Part shown: positions 1 through 7,807 of the stretch, piece by piece | How the letters are laid out: the number at the start of each line of letters is the position of its first letter | How positions within the stretch are numbered: the first letter of the stretch is position 1 | NCBI RefSeq assembly: GCF_030818485.1 | Contig: NZ_JAUTAJ010000004.1 | Span: forward strand, 310,001 to 374,000 | From: Pseudoroseomonas cervicalis | GTDB taxonomy: Bacteria > Pseudomonadota > Alphaproteobacteria > Acetobacterales > Acetobacteraceae | Direction of reading: 5' to 3' | DNA length: 64,000 nucleotides | The notes under the pieces: model-generated | Told to the model about the DNA's origin: nothing | The model's input: the letters and a program-made list of their open reading frames with translations, nothing else | Database searches by the model: none | Translations under genes and position numbers: made by a program

Positions 1-269
1 TTGCGGATCATGATGCCGGCATTGCAGACCAGCGCGTCCAGCCGGCCCTCCTGCGCGGCCACGCCCTGGACCAGCGCGGTGACGGCGCCCTCATCCGCGA
101 TATCGGCGATGACGTGGCGGCTGCCGGCCGCGCCCGGCTTCAGATCGGCGGTGACGACGTGCCAGCCCTCGCGCTGCAGCCGCGCGGCGATGCCGGCGCC
201 GATGCCATGCGCCGCCCCGGTGACGAGGGCGACACGGGAGGGGGAAGGGGAAGCAGGGCTGTCTGACAT
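1..269 (-). CDS. SDR-family oxidoreductase, N-terminal part only
   Basis: The first 89 residues of a short-chain dehydrogenase/reductase are present; the rest lies before base 1. The Rossmann loop TGAAHGIG is at residues 17-24, an acidic residue follows in TADLKPG (the position that sets NAD versus NADP preference), and the structural NAG motif is in VCNAGIMI near residue 85. The ATG at 269 is the first that gives the usual short leader before beta-1. The catalytic Ser-Tyr-Lys part is outside the window, so the substrate cannot be predicted. The family is certain; the function is open. Confidence 0.85.
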   Translation of the reverse strand, partial: MSDSPASPSPSRVALVTGAAHGIGAGIAARLQREGWHVVTADLKPGAAGSRHVIADIADEGAVTALVQGVAAQEGRLDALVCNAGIMIR

Positions 270-320
270 GTCGGGCAGTGCAACGTGCCCGTCAGGGGCG
301 GGTTGCCGCCATCAGGCATC

Positions 321-458
321 CGTGAAGGCCAAGGGGGCGTGAGGCCAGGGGCGCGAAGGCCAGGGAGCGTGAAGGCCAGCGGGCGTGAAGGCCAGGGGCG
401 CGAAAGCTAGCGGGGGTGAAGGCCAGCGGGCGTGAAGGCCTGGCGGGCGCAAAGGCAG
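321..458. repeat. Degenerate 16-17 bp tandem repeat
   Basis: About eight imperfect copies of a unit close to AGCGGGCGTGAAGGCC follow each other between the SDR gene and the GPP34-like gene. The copies differ by one to four bases and by small length changes. An open frame crosses the array on the minus strand but gives only an Ala/Pro/His-rich low-complexity peptide, so I read the array as non-coding. The remaining gap, 459-573, shows only GC-rich sequence with no gene. Confidence 0.7.
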
Positions 459-573
459 GCAGCGCTGGCGGGCGCGCAGTGCGGCGGGGGCGCTGACCGG
501 CACCCCGGCGGGCCGGGCGGCAGGACCGCCCGGCGAGGGGGAAGGGGCGGGAGGGGCAGGCCCTCCCGCGCCC

Positions 574-1224
574 TCACATCATCGGCGCGTAGCGGGCGAC
601 CTCGGTGAAGATGTCGCGCACCGCGTCGGAGAGGGTGCGGTTCAGCTCCTCCAGATTGGCCACCTGGTCGATGCGCGGCTGGGCGCGGTCCAGCTCGGCC
701 GGGGCCAGCAGCAGCGGGAACAGGCCGGCGGCGCGGGTCAGGCCGATCAGCAGCGAATCGCGCGGGTCGGGGATCTCGTCATTGAAGATCACCGCCATCA
801 GGCGCGCCTTCACCTCGCGCTCCTCCTTGTCCGAGATCACCGGGTAGCGGCGCTCGGAGAAGAACCACAGGAAGCGGCCTTCCTCGCGCTTCAGCACGCC
901 GCGCTGCACCAGCCGCTCGAAATAGACGTCGCGATACTTGTCGGCATCGCGCGCCAGGGTCTCGATCCACCAGCGGCTGTCATGCGGCTCGGGCTCGGCC
1001 ATGATCTGCTGCACCACGCCGTCCAGCACCTGGTCGCCGGTGGGCTTGGTGTCGCCGACGAAGAGGCGCTTGGGGTCGGTGTCGATGCGGCCGGCCAGCG
1101 CCAGCTCCGCCAGGATGGCGCCGGCCAGCGCGTAGTCGCCGGACGGCGCCGCGCGGTCGATCAGCCGGCCCGTCTCGTCATCGAGCATGAGGAGCAGGAT
1201 CTCCTCCGGCATGGTCAGCGACAT
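574..1224 (-). CDS. GPP34/GOLPH3-VPS74-like protein
   Basis: This 216-residue protein matches the overall pattern of the GPP34 (Golgi phosphoprotein 3, VPS74) family. It opens with a Leu-rich helix and an acidic turn (EEILLLMLDDETGRLI), then an alanine-rich helix (LAGAILAELALAGRIDTD), a Trp-containing helix near residue 86, and a long helical C-terminal half. Eukaryotic members bind phosphatidylinositol 4-phosphate and retain glycosyltransferases in the Golgi. Bacterial members, best known from actinobacteria, have no established role. There is no signal peptide or membrane segment, so it is probably cytoplasmic or peripheral to the membrane. It stands alone, 84 bases from the cobW-like gene. 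The family call is by pattern recognition. Confidence 0.72.
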   Translation of the reverse strand: MSLTMPEEILLLMLDDETGRLIDRAAPSGDYALAGAILAELALAGRIDTDPKRLFVGDTKPTGDQVLDGVVQQIMAEPEPHDSRWWIETLARDADKYRDVYFERLVQRGVLKREEGRFLWFFSERRYPVISDKEEREVKARLMAVIFNDEIPDPRDSLLIGLTRAAGLFPLLLAPAELDRAQPRIDQVANLEELNRTLSDAVRDIFTEVARYAPMM

Positions 1225-1308
1225 TCTGGGCGCGCTCCGGTCATCAAAGGGTGGTTGCCGGGCTGAAAGGAAGCGCGTGGGGGGGCGCGCGTCAATTGCT
1301 CGTTCAGC

Positions 1309-2424
1309 TCAGGCCGTCTCGGAGCCTGTGCGCGTGGCCTCGACGAAGGCGGCGAGGCCTTCTTCCACCACCGCGCGCGGCAGGTCGCGCAGGATAAAGA
1401 CGAGGCGGGAGCGGCGCTTTTCCCCCTCCGGCCAGGCCGGCAGCAGGGTCGGGCGGTGCCAGACGCTCTGCACGCCATGGATGGCGACGGGCCGCTCCTG
1501 GCCTTCGAGGTCGAGGATGCCCTTCACCCGCAGCACCGAATCGCCGCGCGTGGCGGAGAGCATCTCCAGCCAGGTGGCCAGCCCCTCCCAGGGGAGGGGG
1601 GTGTCATAGGTCAGGCAGAAGGCGTGGATGCGCGAATCGTGGCGGTTCGGGTCATGGGCGTGGTGCGCATGGCCGTGGTGACCGTCGTGATGGTGATGGT
1701 CGTGATGGTGATGGTCGTGGTGGTGATGGTCGTGGTGGGGATGCGCCTCGGCCGGCGCCAGCTCGGCCAGCCAGCGGGCGACATCCTCGCCGCGCGCGGC
1801 CGGGTCGAAGGGGCCGCAGGCCAGCAGCGCCGCGGGGTCGGCCTTGCCATGCGCCACCTCCAGCATCGGCGCGGCGGGGTTCAGCGCGCGCAGCCGGCCG
1901 CGCAGCGCCGCCAGGGCGTCGGGCGCGGCAAGGTCGGTCTTGCTCAGCAGCAGCCGGTCGGCGACCGCCGCCTGGCGCCGCGCCTCGACCTGGCTGTCCA
2001 GCGTGGCGAGGCCGGCGACGGCATCGACCAGCGTCACCACCCCGTCGAGCACGAAGAGCCGGGCGATGGCGGGCTCGGCCATCAGGGTCTGCAGGATGGG
2101 CAGCGGGTCGGCCAGGCCCGTGGTCTCGATCACCACGCGGTTCACCGCCTGGCCATTGCGCGCACGCTCGGCCAGGCGCTGCAGCGCGCCGACCAGGTCG
2201 CCGCGGATGGTGCAGCAGAGGCAGCCCGATTGCAGCAGCACCGCCTCCTGCTCCAGGCTCTCCACCAGCAGATGGTCCAGCCCGATCTCGCCGAACTCGT
2301 TGATCAGCACGGCGGCGCCGGCGAGCGCCGGCTGCTGCAGCAGATGGTTCAGCAGCGTCGTCTTGCCGGCGCCGAGGAAGCCGGTCAGCAGCGTGACGGG
2401 GATCGGGAAACGCGGCTCAGCCAT
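1309..2424 (-). CDS. CobW-family (COG0523) GTPase, likely zinc metallochaperone
   Basis: The 371-residue product is a G3E GTPase. Walker A GFLGAGKTT is at residues 15-23, the family metal motif CLCC is at 68-71, and a SKTD-type guanine-specificity motif follows. A long His-rich run (many HHHHD blocks, about residues 225-265) precedes the CobW C-terminal domain. Zinc-linked members deliver Zn to client enzymes during starvation. The start MAEPRF overlaps the end of hisI by 8 bases, so the two are probably translated together. The divergent zur gene and the operator between them support a zinc role over a cobalamin role. Upstream in-frame codons are hisI shadow. Confidence 0.9.
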   Translation of the reverse strand: MAEPRFPIPVTLLTGFLGAGKTTLLNHLLQQPALAGAAVLINEFGEIGLDHLLVESLEQEAVLLQSGCLCCTIRGDLVGALQRLAERARNGQAVNRVVIETTGLADPLPILQTLMAEPAIARLFVLDGVVTLVDAVAGLATLDSQVEARRQAAVADRLLLSKTDLAAPDALAALRGRLRALNPAAPMLEVAHGKADPAALLACGPFDPAARGEDVARWLAELAPAEAHPHHDHHHHDHHHHDHHHHDGHHGHAHHAHDPNRHDSRIHAFCLTYDTPLPWEGLATWLEMLSATRGDSVLRVKGILDLEGQERPVAIHGVQSVWHRPTLLPAWPEGEKRRSRLVFILRDLPRAVVEEGLAAFVEATRTGSETA

Positions 2425-2860
2425 GCGAAGGCTGCCCGTACAGCACGGCCGGATCCACCTCCGGCGCCGTGATCGGCACCAGCGCATCCTCGCGCAGCGC
2501 CTGGAAGAAGCAGGAGCGGCGGCCGGTGTGGCAGGCCACGCCCTTCTGCCGCACCAGCGCCAGGATGGTGTCGCCATCGCAATCCAGCCGCAGATCCACC
2601 AGATGCTGCTCCTGGCCCGAGCTCTCGCCCTTGCGCCAGAGCGCGTTGCGGCTGCGGCTGAAATAGACCACACGTCCGGTGGAGAGGGTTTCCTCCAGCG
2701 CGGCGCGGTTCATCCAGGCCATCATCAGCACCTCGCCGCTGGCCGAATCCTGGGCGATGGCGGGCACCAGCCCATCGGCGTTGAAGCGGGTGGCGGCCAG
2801 GAAGCGGGCAATGGCCTCGGCGCTGGGGCGGGTCTCGCCGTTGGGCAGGGTCTCGGTCAT
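2417..2860 (-). CDS. hisI: Phosphoribosyl-AMP cyclohydrolase HisI, probable zinc-regulated paralog
   Basis: HisI hydrolyses phosphoribosyl-AMP in histidine synthesis (third step) and needs zinc. The 147-residue protein has the signature DCDGDTILALV, then VACHTGRRSC, so the three Cys that bind zinc in this family are all present. It is monofunctional, with no HisE domain. No other his gene is nearby. It is instead the first gene of an operon with a CobW GTPase, divergent from zur. Extra copies of zinc enzymes next to COG0523 genes are a known Zur-regulon pattern, so I infer a backup copy for zinc limitation. It could be the only hisI of the genome; the window cannot tell. Confidence 0.9.
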   Translation of the reverse strand: MTETLPNGETRPSAEAIARFLAATRFNADGLVPAIAQDSASGEVLMMAWMNRAALEETLSTGRVVYFSRSRNALWRKGESSGQEQHLVDLRLDCDGDTILALVRQKGVACHTGRRSCFFQALREDALVPITAPEVDPAVLYGQPSHG

Positions 2861-2886
2861 GGCGGGTCCTCACAGCGTCGGGTTCG

Positions 2887-2899
2887 GTTACTATATAAC
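2887..2899. promoter_or_regulatory. Candidate Zur operator between hisI and zur
   Basis: The 13-mer GTTACTATATAAC is a near-palindrome with GTTA/TAAC arms, close to the GTTATANTATAAC core reported for alphaproteobacterial Zur. It is an AT-rich island in very GC-rich DNA and lies 26 bases from the hisI start and 27 from the zur start, where it could control both divergent promoters. Confidence 0.6.
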
Positions 2900-2926
2900 G
2901 TGGATGCAGCGAGGGGAGAGGGTCGA

Positions 2927-3451
2927 ATGACGGCAGGTCAGGGCAGCGCCGGGCGGATGCCGCAGGCGGAGGCGACCCCCGCCCTGGCGCAGGCGCTGCA
3001 CGCCGCCGAGGCGCGCTGCCTGCGCGCCGGGGTGCAGCTGACCGAGCTGCGCCGCCAAGTGCTGGCGCTGGTGCTGGAGGCGGAGCAGCCGCTCGGCGCC
3101 TATGCGCTGCTGGACAGGCTGAAGGCGCAGCGGCCGGGTGCTGCGCCGCCCACCGTCTACCGCGCCCTCGACTTCCTGCTGGAGCAGGGGCTGATCCACA
3201 AGGTGGAGCGGCTGAACGCCTTCATCGGCTGCGTCGAGGCCGGGCACGACCATGCGCATGAGCATGCCCACCCGCACCAGTTCCTGATCTGCGGCCAATG
3301 CGGCGCCACCATCGAGCTGAGCGACCATGCGGTGGCGCATGCGCTGGAGGCGGCGGCGCGGAAGGCCGGCTTCCAGATGCGCCATGCGACGGTGGAGGTG
3401 GAGGGGCTCTGCGCCGCCTGCGCCGCCGCGCCGGCGCCGGCCGCGGGGTGA
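2927..3451 (+). CDS. zur: Zur-type Fur-family transcriptional repressor
   Basis: This 174-residue Fur-family protein has an N-terminal winged helix (TELRRQVLALVLEA ... PPTVYRALDFLLEQGLIHKVE) and a C-terminal metal and dimer domain. The metal part has a His-rich stretch (HDHAHEHAHPHQF), a CGQC pair and a C-terminal CAAC pair, the usual four-Cys structural zinc site. The CobW/HisI neighbours and the operator point to zinc and not iron. The ATG at 2927 follows a GAGGGGAGAGGG purine run and keeps the normal family N-terminus. A TetR gene follows within 5 bases and may be co-transcribed. Confidence 0.88.
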   Translation: MTAGQGSAGRMPQAEATPALAQALHAAEARCLRAGVQLTELRRQVLALVLEAEQPLGAYALLDRLKAQRPGAAPPTVYRALDFLLEQGLIHKVERLNAFIGCVEAGHDHAHEHAHPHQFLICGQCGATIELSDHAVAHALEAAARKAGFQMRHATVEVEGLCAACAAAPAPAAG

Positions 3452-3456
3452 GCGCC

Positions 3457-4101
3457 ATGGCGGCGGTGGTGGCCAGCGCGCGCCGGCGGCGCAGCGAGAT
3501 GATCGAGGAGACCCGCGCCCGGCTGATCGCCGCCGGGCGGCGCGCCTTCGCCGCGCATGGCTATGCCGCCGCCTCGATGGACGAGCTGACCGCCGAGGCG
3601 GGGCTGACGCGCGGCGCGCTCTACCACCATTTCGGCGACAAGAAGGGGCTGCTGCAGGCCGTCGTCGAGCAGATCGATGCCGAGATGTCGGTGCGGCTGG
3701 ATGCCGTCACGGCGCGGGCGGCAACCCCCTGGCAGGGCTTCCTGGACCAGAGCGTGGCCTATATCGAGATGGCGCTGGAGCCCGAGATCCAGCGCATCAT
3801 GCTGCGCGACGGCCCGGCGGTGCTGGGCGACCCGGCGCAATGGCCGAGCCAGAATGCCTGCCTGGCCGCCACCACGCGCAGCCTGCGGGCGCTGGTCGAG
3901 GATGGCACGCTGCGCCCGGTGGATCCGGAGGCGGCGGCGCGGCTGCTGAACGGCGCGGCGCTGACCGCCGCGCTGTGGACCGCCGCCGCCGAGCAGCCGG
4001 AGGCCGTGCTGCGCAAGGCGGTCGAGGGTTTTCTCCTGTTGGCCTCCGGGTTGCGGCGGCCGGAGGTGGAGCAGGGCAGGGCGGGGCAGGGCGGCGCCTG
4101 A
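3457..4101 (+). CDS. TetR/AcrR-family transcriptional regulator
   Basis: The 214-residue product has the TetR DNA-binding domain at its N-terminus: RARLIAAGRRAFAAHGYAAASMDELTAEAGLTRGALYHHFGDKKGLL at about residues 19-65. The C-terminal ligand domain is helical and has no recognisable ligand signature. It begins just after zur. A GTG at 3448 would overlap the zur stop by 4 bases and add three residues, so the start is uncertain. No obvious target lies beside it on the plus strand; glgX converges from the other side. The ligand is unknown. Confidence 0.88.
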   Translation: MAAVVASARRRRSEMIEETRARLIAAGRRAFAAHGYAAASMDELTAEAGLTRGALYHHFGDKKGLLQAVVEQIDAEMSVRLDAVTARAATPWQGFLDQSVAYIEMALEPEIQRIMLRDGPAVLGDPAQWPSQNACLAATTRSLRALVEDGTLRPVDPEAAARLLNGAALTAALWTAAAEQPEAVLRKAVEGFLLLASGLRRPEVEQGRAGQGGA

Positions 4102-4122
4102 GCGGCACCGCCCCGTCAGGCC

Positions 4123-6273
4123 TCAGCGCGCGCGGCGCTTCTTCGTCTTCAGGCAGAACAGCAGCAGCGAGCGGCCGGTGACGGTGTAGCTCTCGCCCAC
4201 CGCGAAATCCGGCTCGTCCTCCTCCTCATCCGGCAGGTTGGTGTCCACCAGCCGGGTCCAGGCGACGCCGTCCTGCACCGCCGGCAGGGTGAACTCCACC
4301 GCGTCGTGATAGGCGTTCAGGATCAGCAGCAGCGTCGCGTCATGCGCCGCGACGCGGATATTGCTCTCCTGCGCCCGGCCATCCAGCAGCTTGGCCAGGC
4401 AGCGCGTGTTGGGGTCGTCCCAGTCGGCGCCTTCCATCTCCTCGCCCGAGGGCTTGATCCAGGACAGCGCCTTGGCGCCGCTGGCCTCGTGATACTCGCC
4501 GGAGAGGAAGCGGCCGCGCCGCAGCACGGGGAAGCGCTGGCGAAGGGCTGCCAGGCGCTGGGTGAAGGCCACCAGCCGCTCGCCGCGCTCGCCATAATCC
4601 CAGTCGAACCAGGAGATCTCATTGTCCTGGCAATAGGCGTTGTTGTTGCCCTGCTGGCTGCGGCCGAACTCGTCGCCGGCCAGCAGCATCGGCGTGCCCT
4701 GGCTCAGATACAGCGTCGCCAGCATGTTGCGGATCTGCCGCTCGCGCACCGCGTTGATCTCGGGGTCGTCGGTCGGCCCCTCGACGCCGTAATTGTGCGA
4801 GAGGTTGTGCGAATGGCCGTCGCGGTTCTCCTCGCCATTCGCCTCATTGTGCTTCTCGTCATAGGTGACGAGGTCGTTCAGCGTGAAGCCGTCATGCGCG
4901 GCCAGGAAGTTGATGCTGGCCCAGGGCTTGCGGCCATTGTGGTCGAACAGGTCGGCCGAGCCGGAGAGCCGCTTGCCGAGATCGGCCGCCTTGCCTTCCT
5001 CGCCCACCCAGAAGCCGCGCACCGTGTCGCGGTACTTGTCGTTCCACTCCGCCCAGCCGGGCGCGAAATTGCCGACCTGGTAGCCTCCCGGGCCGATATC
5101 CCAGGGCTCGGCGATCAGCTTCACATCCGACAGCACCGGATCCTGCATGCAGGCCTTGAGGAAGGCGGATTGCGTGTCGAACCCGTCCGGCTCGCGCGCC
5201 AGGATGGTGCCGAGGTCGAAGCGGAAGCCATCGACATGCATCTCATTGACCCAGTAGCGCAGGCTGTCGGTGACCATCTGCAGCACGCGCGGGTGCGAGA
5301 GGTTCACCGTGTTCCCGGTGCCGGTGTCGTTGATGTAGTAGCGCTTCTGGTCGGGCAGCAGCCGGTAGTAGCTGGCATTGTCGATGCCCTTGAAGGACAG
5401 CGTCGCGCCCTTCTCATTGCCCTCGGCGGTGTGGTTGTAGACCACGTCCATGATGACCTCGAGCCCCGCATCGTGCAGGCGGGCCACCATCTCCTTGAAC
5501 TCGGCGAAGGCGAAATCCTGGTTGCGCGCATAGCGCCGGGCGGGGGCGAAGAAACCGAGGCTGTTGTAGCCCCAGTAATTCACCAGCCCCTTCTGCAGCA
5601 GGTAATCGTCATTCAGGAAGAAATGCACCGGCAGCAGCTCGACCGCGGTGACGCCGAGCGACTTGATGTGCCGGATCATCTCGCGGCTGGAGAGCCCCGA
5701 ATAGGTGCCCTGGCGGTCGGGCGGGATCAGCGGGTGGCGCTTGGTGACGCCCTTCACATGGGTCTCGTAGATCAGCGTGCGCTCCCAGGGGATGCGCGGC
5801 CGGCGATCATCGCCCCAGGTGAAGGCCGGGTCGACAACACGGCATTTCGGCATGAAGCGGGCGCTGTCGCGCTCGTCGAAGGAGAGATCCTCCGCCTCAT
5901 GCCCGATGGTGTAGCCGAACAGCGCCGGGTCCCATTGCAGGTCGCCCACATGGCTCAGCGCATAGGGGTCGAGCAGCAGCTTGTTCGGGTTGAAGCGGTG
6001 GCCTTCCTCGGGCGCGTAGGGGCCATGCACGCGATAGGCGTAGATGGTGCCCGGCCGCGCATCCGGCAGGAAGCCGTGGAACACCTCATTGGTGTATTCC
6101 GGCAGCTCGATCCGCTCCAGCTCGGTCTCGCCGCGATCGTCGAACAGGCACAGCTCGACCTTGGTCGCATGGGCGGAGAACAGGGCGAAATTGACGCCGA
6201 GCCCGGTCCAGGTGGCGCCCAGCGGATTGGGTCGGCCCTCGGTGATGCGGGAGCGGTGGATGGAAGCGGACAC
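4123..6273 (-). CDS. glgX: Glycogen debranching enzyme GlgX/TreX (GH13 isoamylase type)
   Basis: GlgX hydrolyses alpha-1,6 branches in glycogen or limit dextrins. The 716 residues show an N-terminal CBM48 domain (PLGATWTGLGVNFALFSAHAT), then a GH13 barrel with the conserved blocks MDVVYNHT, DGFRFDLGT (nucleophile Asp), LIAEPWDIG (acid/base Glu) and AAHDGFTL. A beta-sandwich domain ends the protein. Length and block order are normal for the family. It is a single gene here; glgB, glgA and treYZ are not in the window. It converges with the TetR gene, and a 186-base gap containing no recognisable gene separates its start from the next gene. Confidence 0.95.
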   Translation of the reverse strand: MSASIHRSRITEGRPNPLGATWTGLGVNFALFSAHATKVELCLFDDRGETELERIELPEYTNEVFHGFLPDARPGTIYAYRVHGPYAPEEGHRFNPNKLLLDPYALSHVGDLQWDPALFGYTIGHEAEDLSFDERDSARFMPKCRVVDPAFTWGDDRRPRIPWERTLIYETHVKGVTKRHPLIPPDRQGTYSGLSSREMIRHIKSLGVTAVELLPVHFFLNDDYLLQKGLVNYWGYNSLGFFAPARRYARNQDFAFAEFKEMVARLHDAGLEVIMDVVYNHTAEGNEKGATLSFKGIDNASYYRLLPDQKRYYINDTGTGNTVNLSHPRVLQMVTDSLRYWVNEMHVDGFRFDLGTILAREPDGFDTQSAFLKACMQDPVLSDVKLIAEPWDIGPGGYQVGNFAPGWAEWNDKYRDTVRGFWVGEEGKAADLGKRLSGSADLFDHNGRKPWASINFLAAHDGFTLNDLVTYDEKHNEANGEENRDGHSHNLSHNYGVEGPTDDPEINAVRERQIRNMLATLYLSQGTPMLLAGDEFGRSQQGNNNAYCQDNEISWFDWDYGERGERLVAFTQRLAALRQRFPVLRRGRFLSGEYHEASGAKALSWIKPSGEEMEGADWDDPNTRCLAKLLDGRAQESNIRVAAHDATLLLILNAYHDAVEFTLPAVQDGVAWTRLVDTNLPDEEEDEPDFAVGESYTVTGRSLLLFCLKTKKRRAR

Positions 6274-6459
6274 GGGTCACCTCAGGGCGGGGGGATGGCG
6301 GCAGCAGTGAGACGCGCCGCGCTCCGCAAGGTTGCAGCGCACCCGCTCGCTGCGCCGTGTTCCACGCTGCCGGAGTGTTGAAAGGGCGGCGCGGCGCGGA
6401 ATGGCTAAAGCTCGGCGCGCGGCCCGCGAGGGGCCGGGGAGAGAGGAGAGCGCCGGCGC

Positions 6460-7281
6460 ATGTCCTGGACCAATGGCTACACGCCCACGGGCGGGGTGAC
6501 GATGATGCTGTCACCACAGGACCGCAACCAGCTGGTCATGGCGGTGGACCGTACCAATGCGCTGCGCGGCTCGGCCATCGTGTTCTGCCGCGCCGGCCAG
6601 TGCGAGAAGCTGCGCGAGGCGCCGCCCTGGGGCCCGCGCACCGTGGTGGTGTTCGAGGCGACCGGCGCGCCGCCCAACCCGGCGCCGCAATCCGTGCCGC
6701 CCGCGCGCAAGAGCAAGCTGGGCTGGGAGCTGTTCCAGCTCGGCCTCAATTGCGGCGGCACGGCGCTGGCCGCCGTCGGCACCATCTTCTTCAGCGCGGC
6801 GGCGGCGCCGACCGGTGGCGTGGCCGGCGTGGCGGCGGTCGCCACCGGCGCGGCGACAGCGGCCGGCGCGGTGCAATGCGCCGCCTCCGGCTATCGCGTC
6901 TACAATGAGCTGACCGACCAGGGCGCGACCAATGACAAGCTCGACGCCAACCCGGTCTATACCAACTCCATGCTGGCCCTCGACGTGGTCGGGCTGGCCG
7001 GGGTCGGCGGCGCCACGCGCGGCACGGCGCGCTTCGTGGGCTCGCTGAGCAAGGCCGGCGCCTCCAGCCGCGCCGTGCTGGCCGGGCAGAGCCTGTCGCG
7101 GCCGATGCGCAAGGCGGTCACCGCGAATCTCGGCGGCACCGGCCGCTTCACCTCGGCCGCGCTGACGGCGCGGGCGCGGGAGGAGCTGCTCTCCTCGATC
7201 GGCAGCGGGCTGAACCTGACCAGCAGCGCCACCGGCGGCACCATCAACGAGATGGTGGTCTACGTCGCCGAGAAGCAGTGA
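6460..7281 (+). CDS. Unrecognised 273-residue protein with a long hydrophobic hairpin
   Basis: I do not recognise this family. The N-terminal 90 residues are soluble, with two Cys in FCRAGQCEKL and a Pro-rich linker (PPNPAPQSVPPARK). Residues about 95-150 are a long Gly/Ala-rich apolar stretch that could form a membrane hairpin and contains two more Cys. A Gly/Ser/Thr-rich C-terminal part follows (TRGTARFVGSLSKAGASSRAVLAGQ). There is no signal peptide. The architecture recalls glycine-zipper or pore-forming effector proteins, but no secretion gene or immunity gene is evident. The ATG at 6460 follows GGGGAGAGAGGAG. The coding call is good; the function is open. Confidence 0.75.
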   Translation: MSWTNGYTPTGGVTMMLSPQDRNQLVMAVDRTNALRGSAIVFCRAGQCEKLREAPPWGPRTVVVFEATGAPPNPAPQSVPPARKSKLGWELFQLGLNCGGTALAAVGTIFFSAAAAPTGGVAGVAAVATGAATAAGAVQCAASGYRVYNELTDQGATNDKLDANPVYTNSMLALDVVGLAGVGGATRGTARFVGSLSKAGASSRAVLAGQSLSRPMRKAVTANLGGTGRFTSAALTARAREELLSSIGSGLNLTSSATGGTINEMVVYVAEKQ

Positions 7282-7358
7282 GGCGCGGCGCCCCCTCCCG
7301 GGGGGCGTGACCGGCCCGGCATTCGCGGCGCGGCCGCCGGTCGTGCTAGGCTTCCGGC

Positions 7359-7751
7359 ATGAACCGCGACCCTCAACCGCATCTGCCGCGCCCCTCCGAG
7401 GCCGCGGCGGCGCTCGGCGTCTTCCTGGGCCAGGCGGTGCTGCCGGCGCTCAGCCTGGCCGTCGCCTGGCTGGCGCTCTTCGCCGAGCCGGCGCCGATCG
7501 CGGCCATCCTGGCGGTGGCGGCGATCTCGGTCGGGCTGTCGCTGAAGCTGCTCTACCGGCGCGGCCGGCCCTGGCCGCTGCCGGCCCTGCCGCTGCTGGC
7601 GCTCTGCGCCATCCTGGGCCGGCTGGCGCTGGGCCGGCCGGGCCTCGGGGAGATGGTGTTCCTGACGGCGCTGCTGGCGCTGTCGCTGGGCAGCGCGGCG
7701 CTGGCGCGCTCGCCGGCGCTGGAGCGTTTCCTCCGGCGCGGCCATCGCTGA
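7359..7751 (+). CDS. Small multi-pass membrane protein of unknown function
   Basis: The 130-residue product has about four hydrophobic segments (FLGQAVLPALSLAVAWLALFA, IAAILAVAAISVGLSLKLL, LPALPLLALCAILGRLAL, MVFLTALLALSLGSAAL) separated by short Arg-rich loops, consistent with an inner-membrane protein. I do not recognise a family. It is followed by a perfect 10-bp stem at 7777-7800 before the convergent metC-like gene. An antisense frame covers the same bases but gives a Gln/Arg-rich shadow. Confidence 0.6.
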   Translation: MNRDPQPHLPRPSEAAAALGVFLGQAVLPALSLAVAWLALFAEPAPIAAILAVAAISVGLSLKLLYRRGRPWPLPALPLLALCAILGRLALGRPGLGEMVFLTALLALSLGSAALARSPALERFLRRGHR

Positions 7752-7776
7752 GAAGGCGGGGAGAACAGGCAGGGCA

Positions 7777-7800
7777 GGGCGGCGGGACAGCCCGCCGCCC
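7777..7800. terminator. Hairpin between convergent genes
   Basis: GGGCGGCGGG and CCCGCCGCCC form a perfect 10-bp stem with a four-base loop, between the stop codons of the membrane-protein gene and the cystathionine beta-lyase gene. There is no T run, so termination is inferred from position and stem strength. Confidence 0.4.
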
Positions 7801-7807
7801 GCCCGCC

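Noticed and set aside
312..503. A 63-residue minus-strand coding gene over the 16-17 bp repeats
   Set aside because: The product is Ala/Pro/His/Trp low complexity that follows the repeat, with no ribosome site and indels that break the frame between copies.
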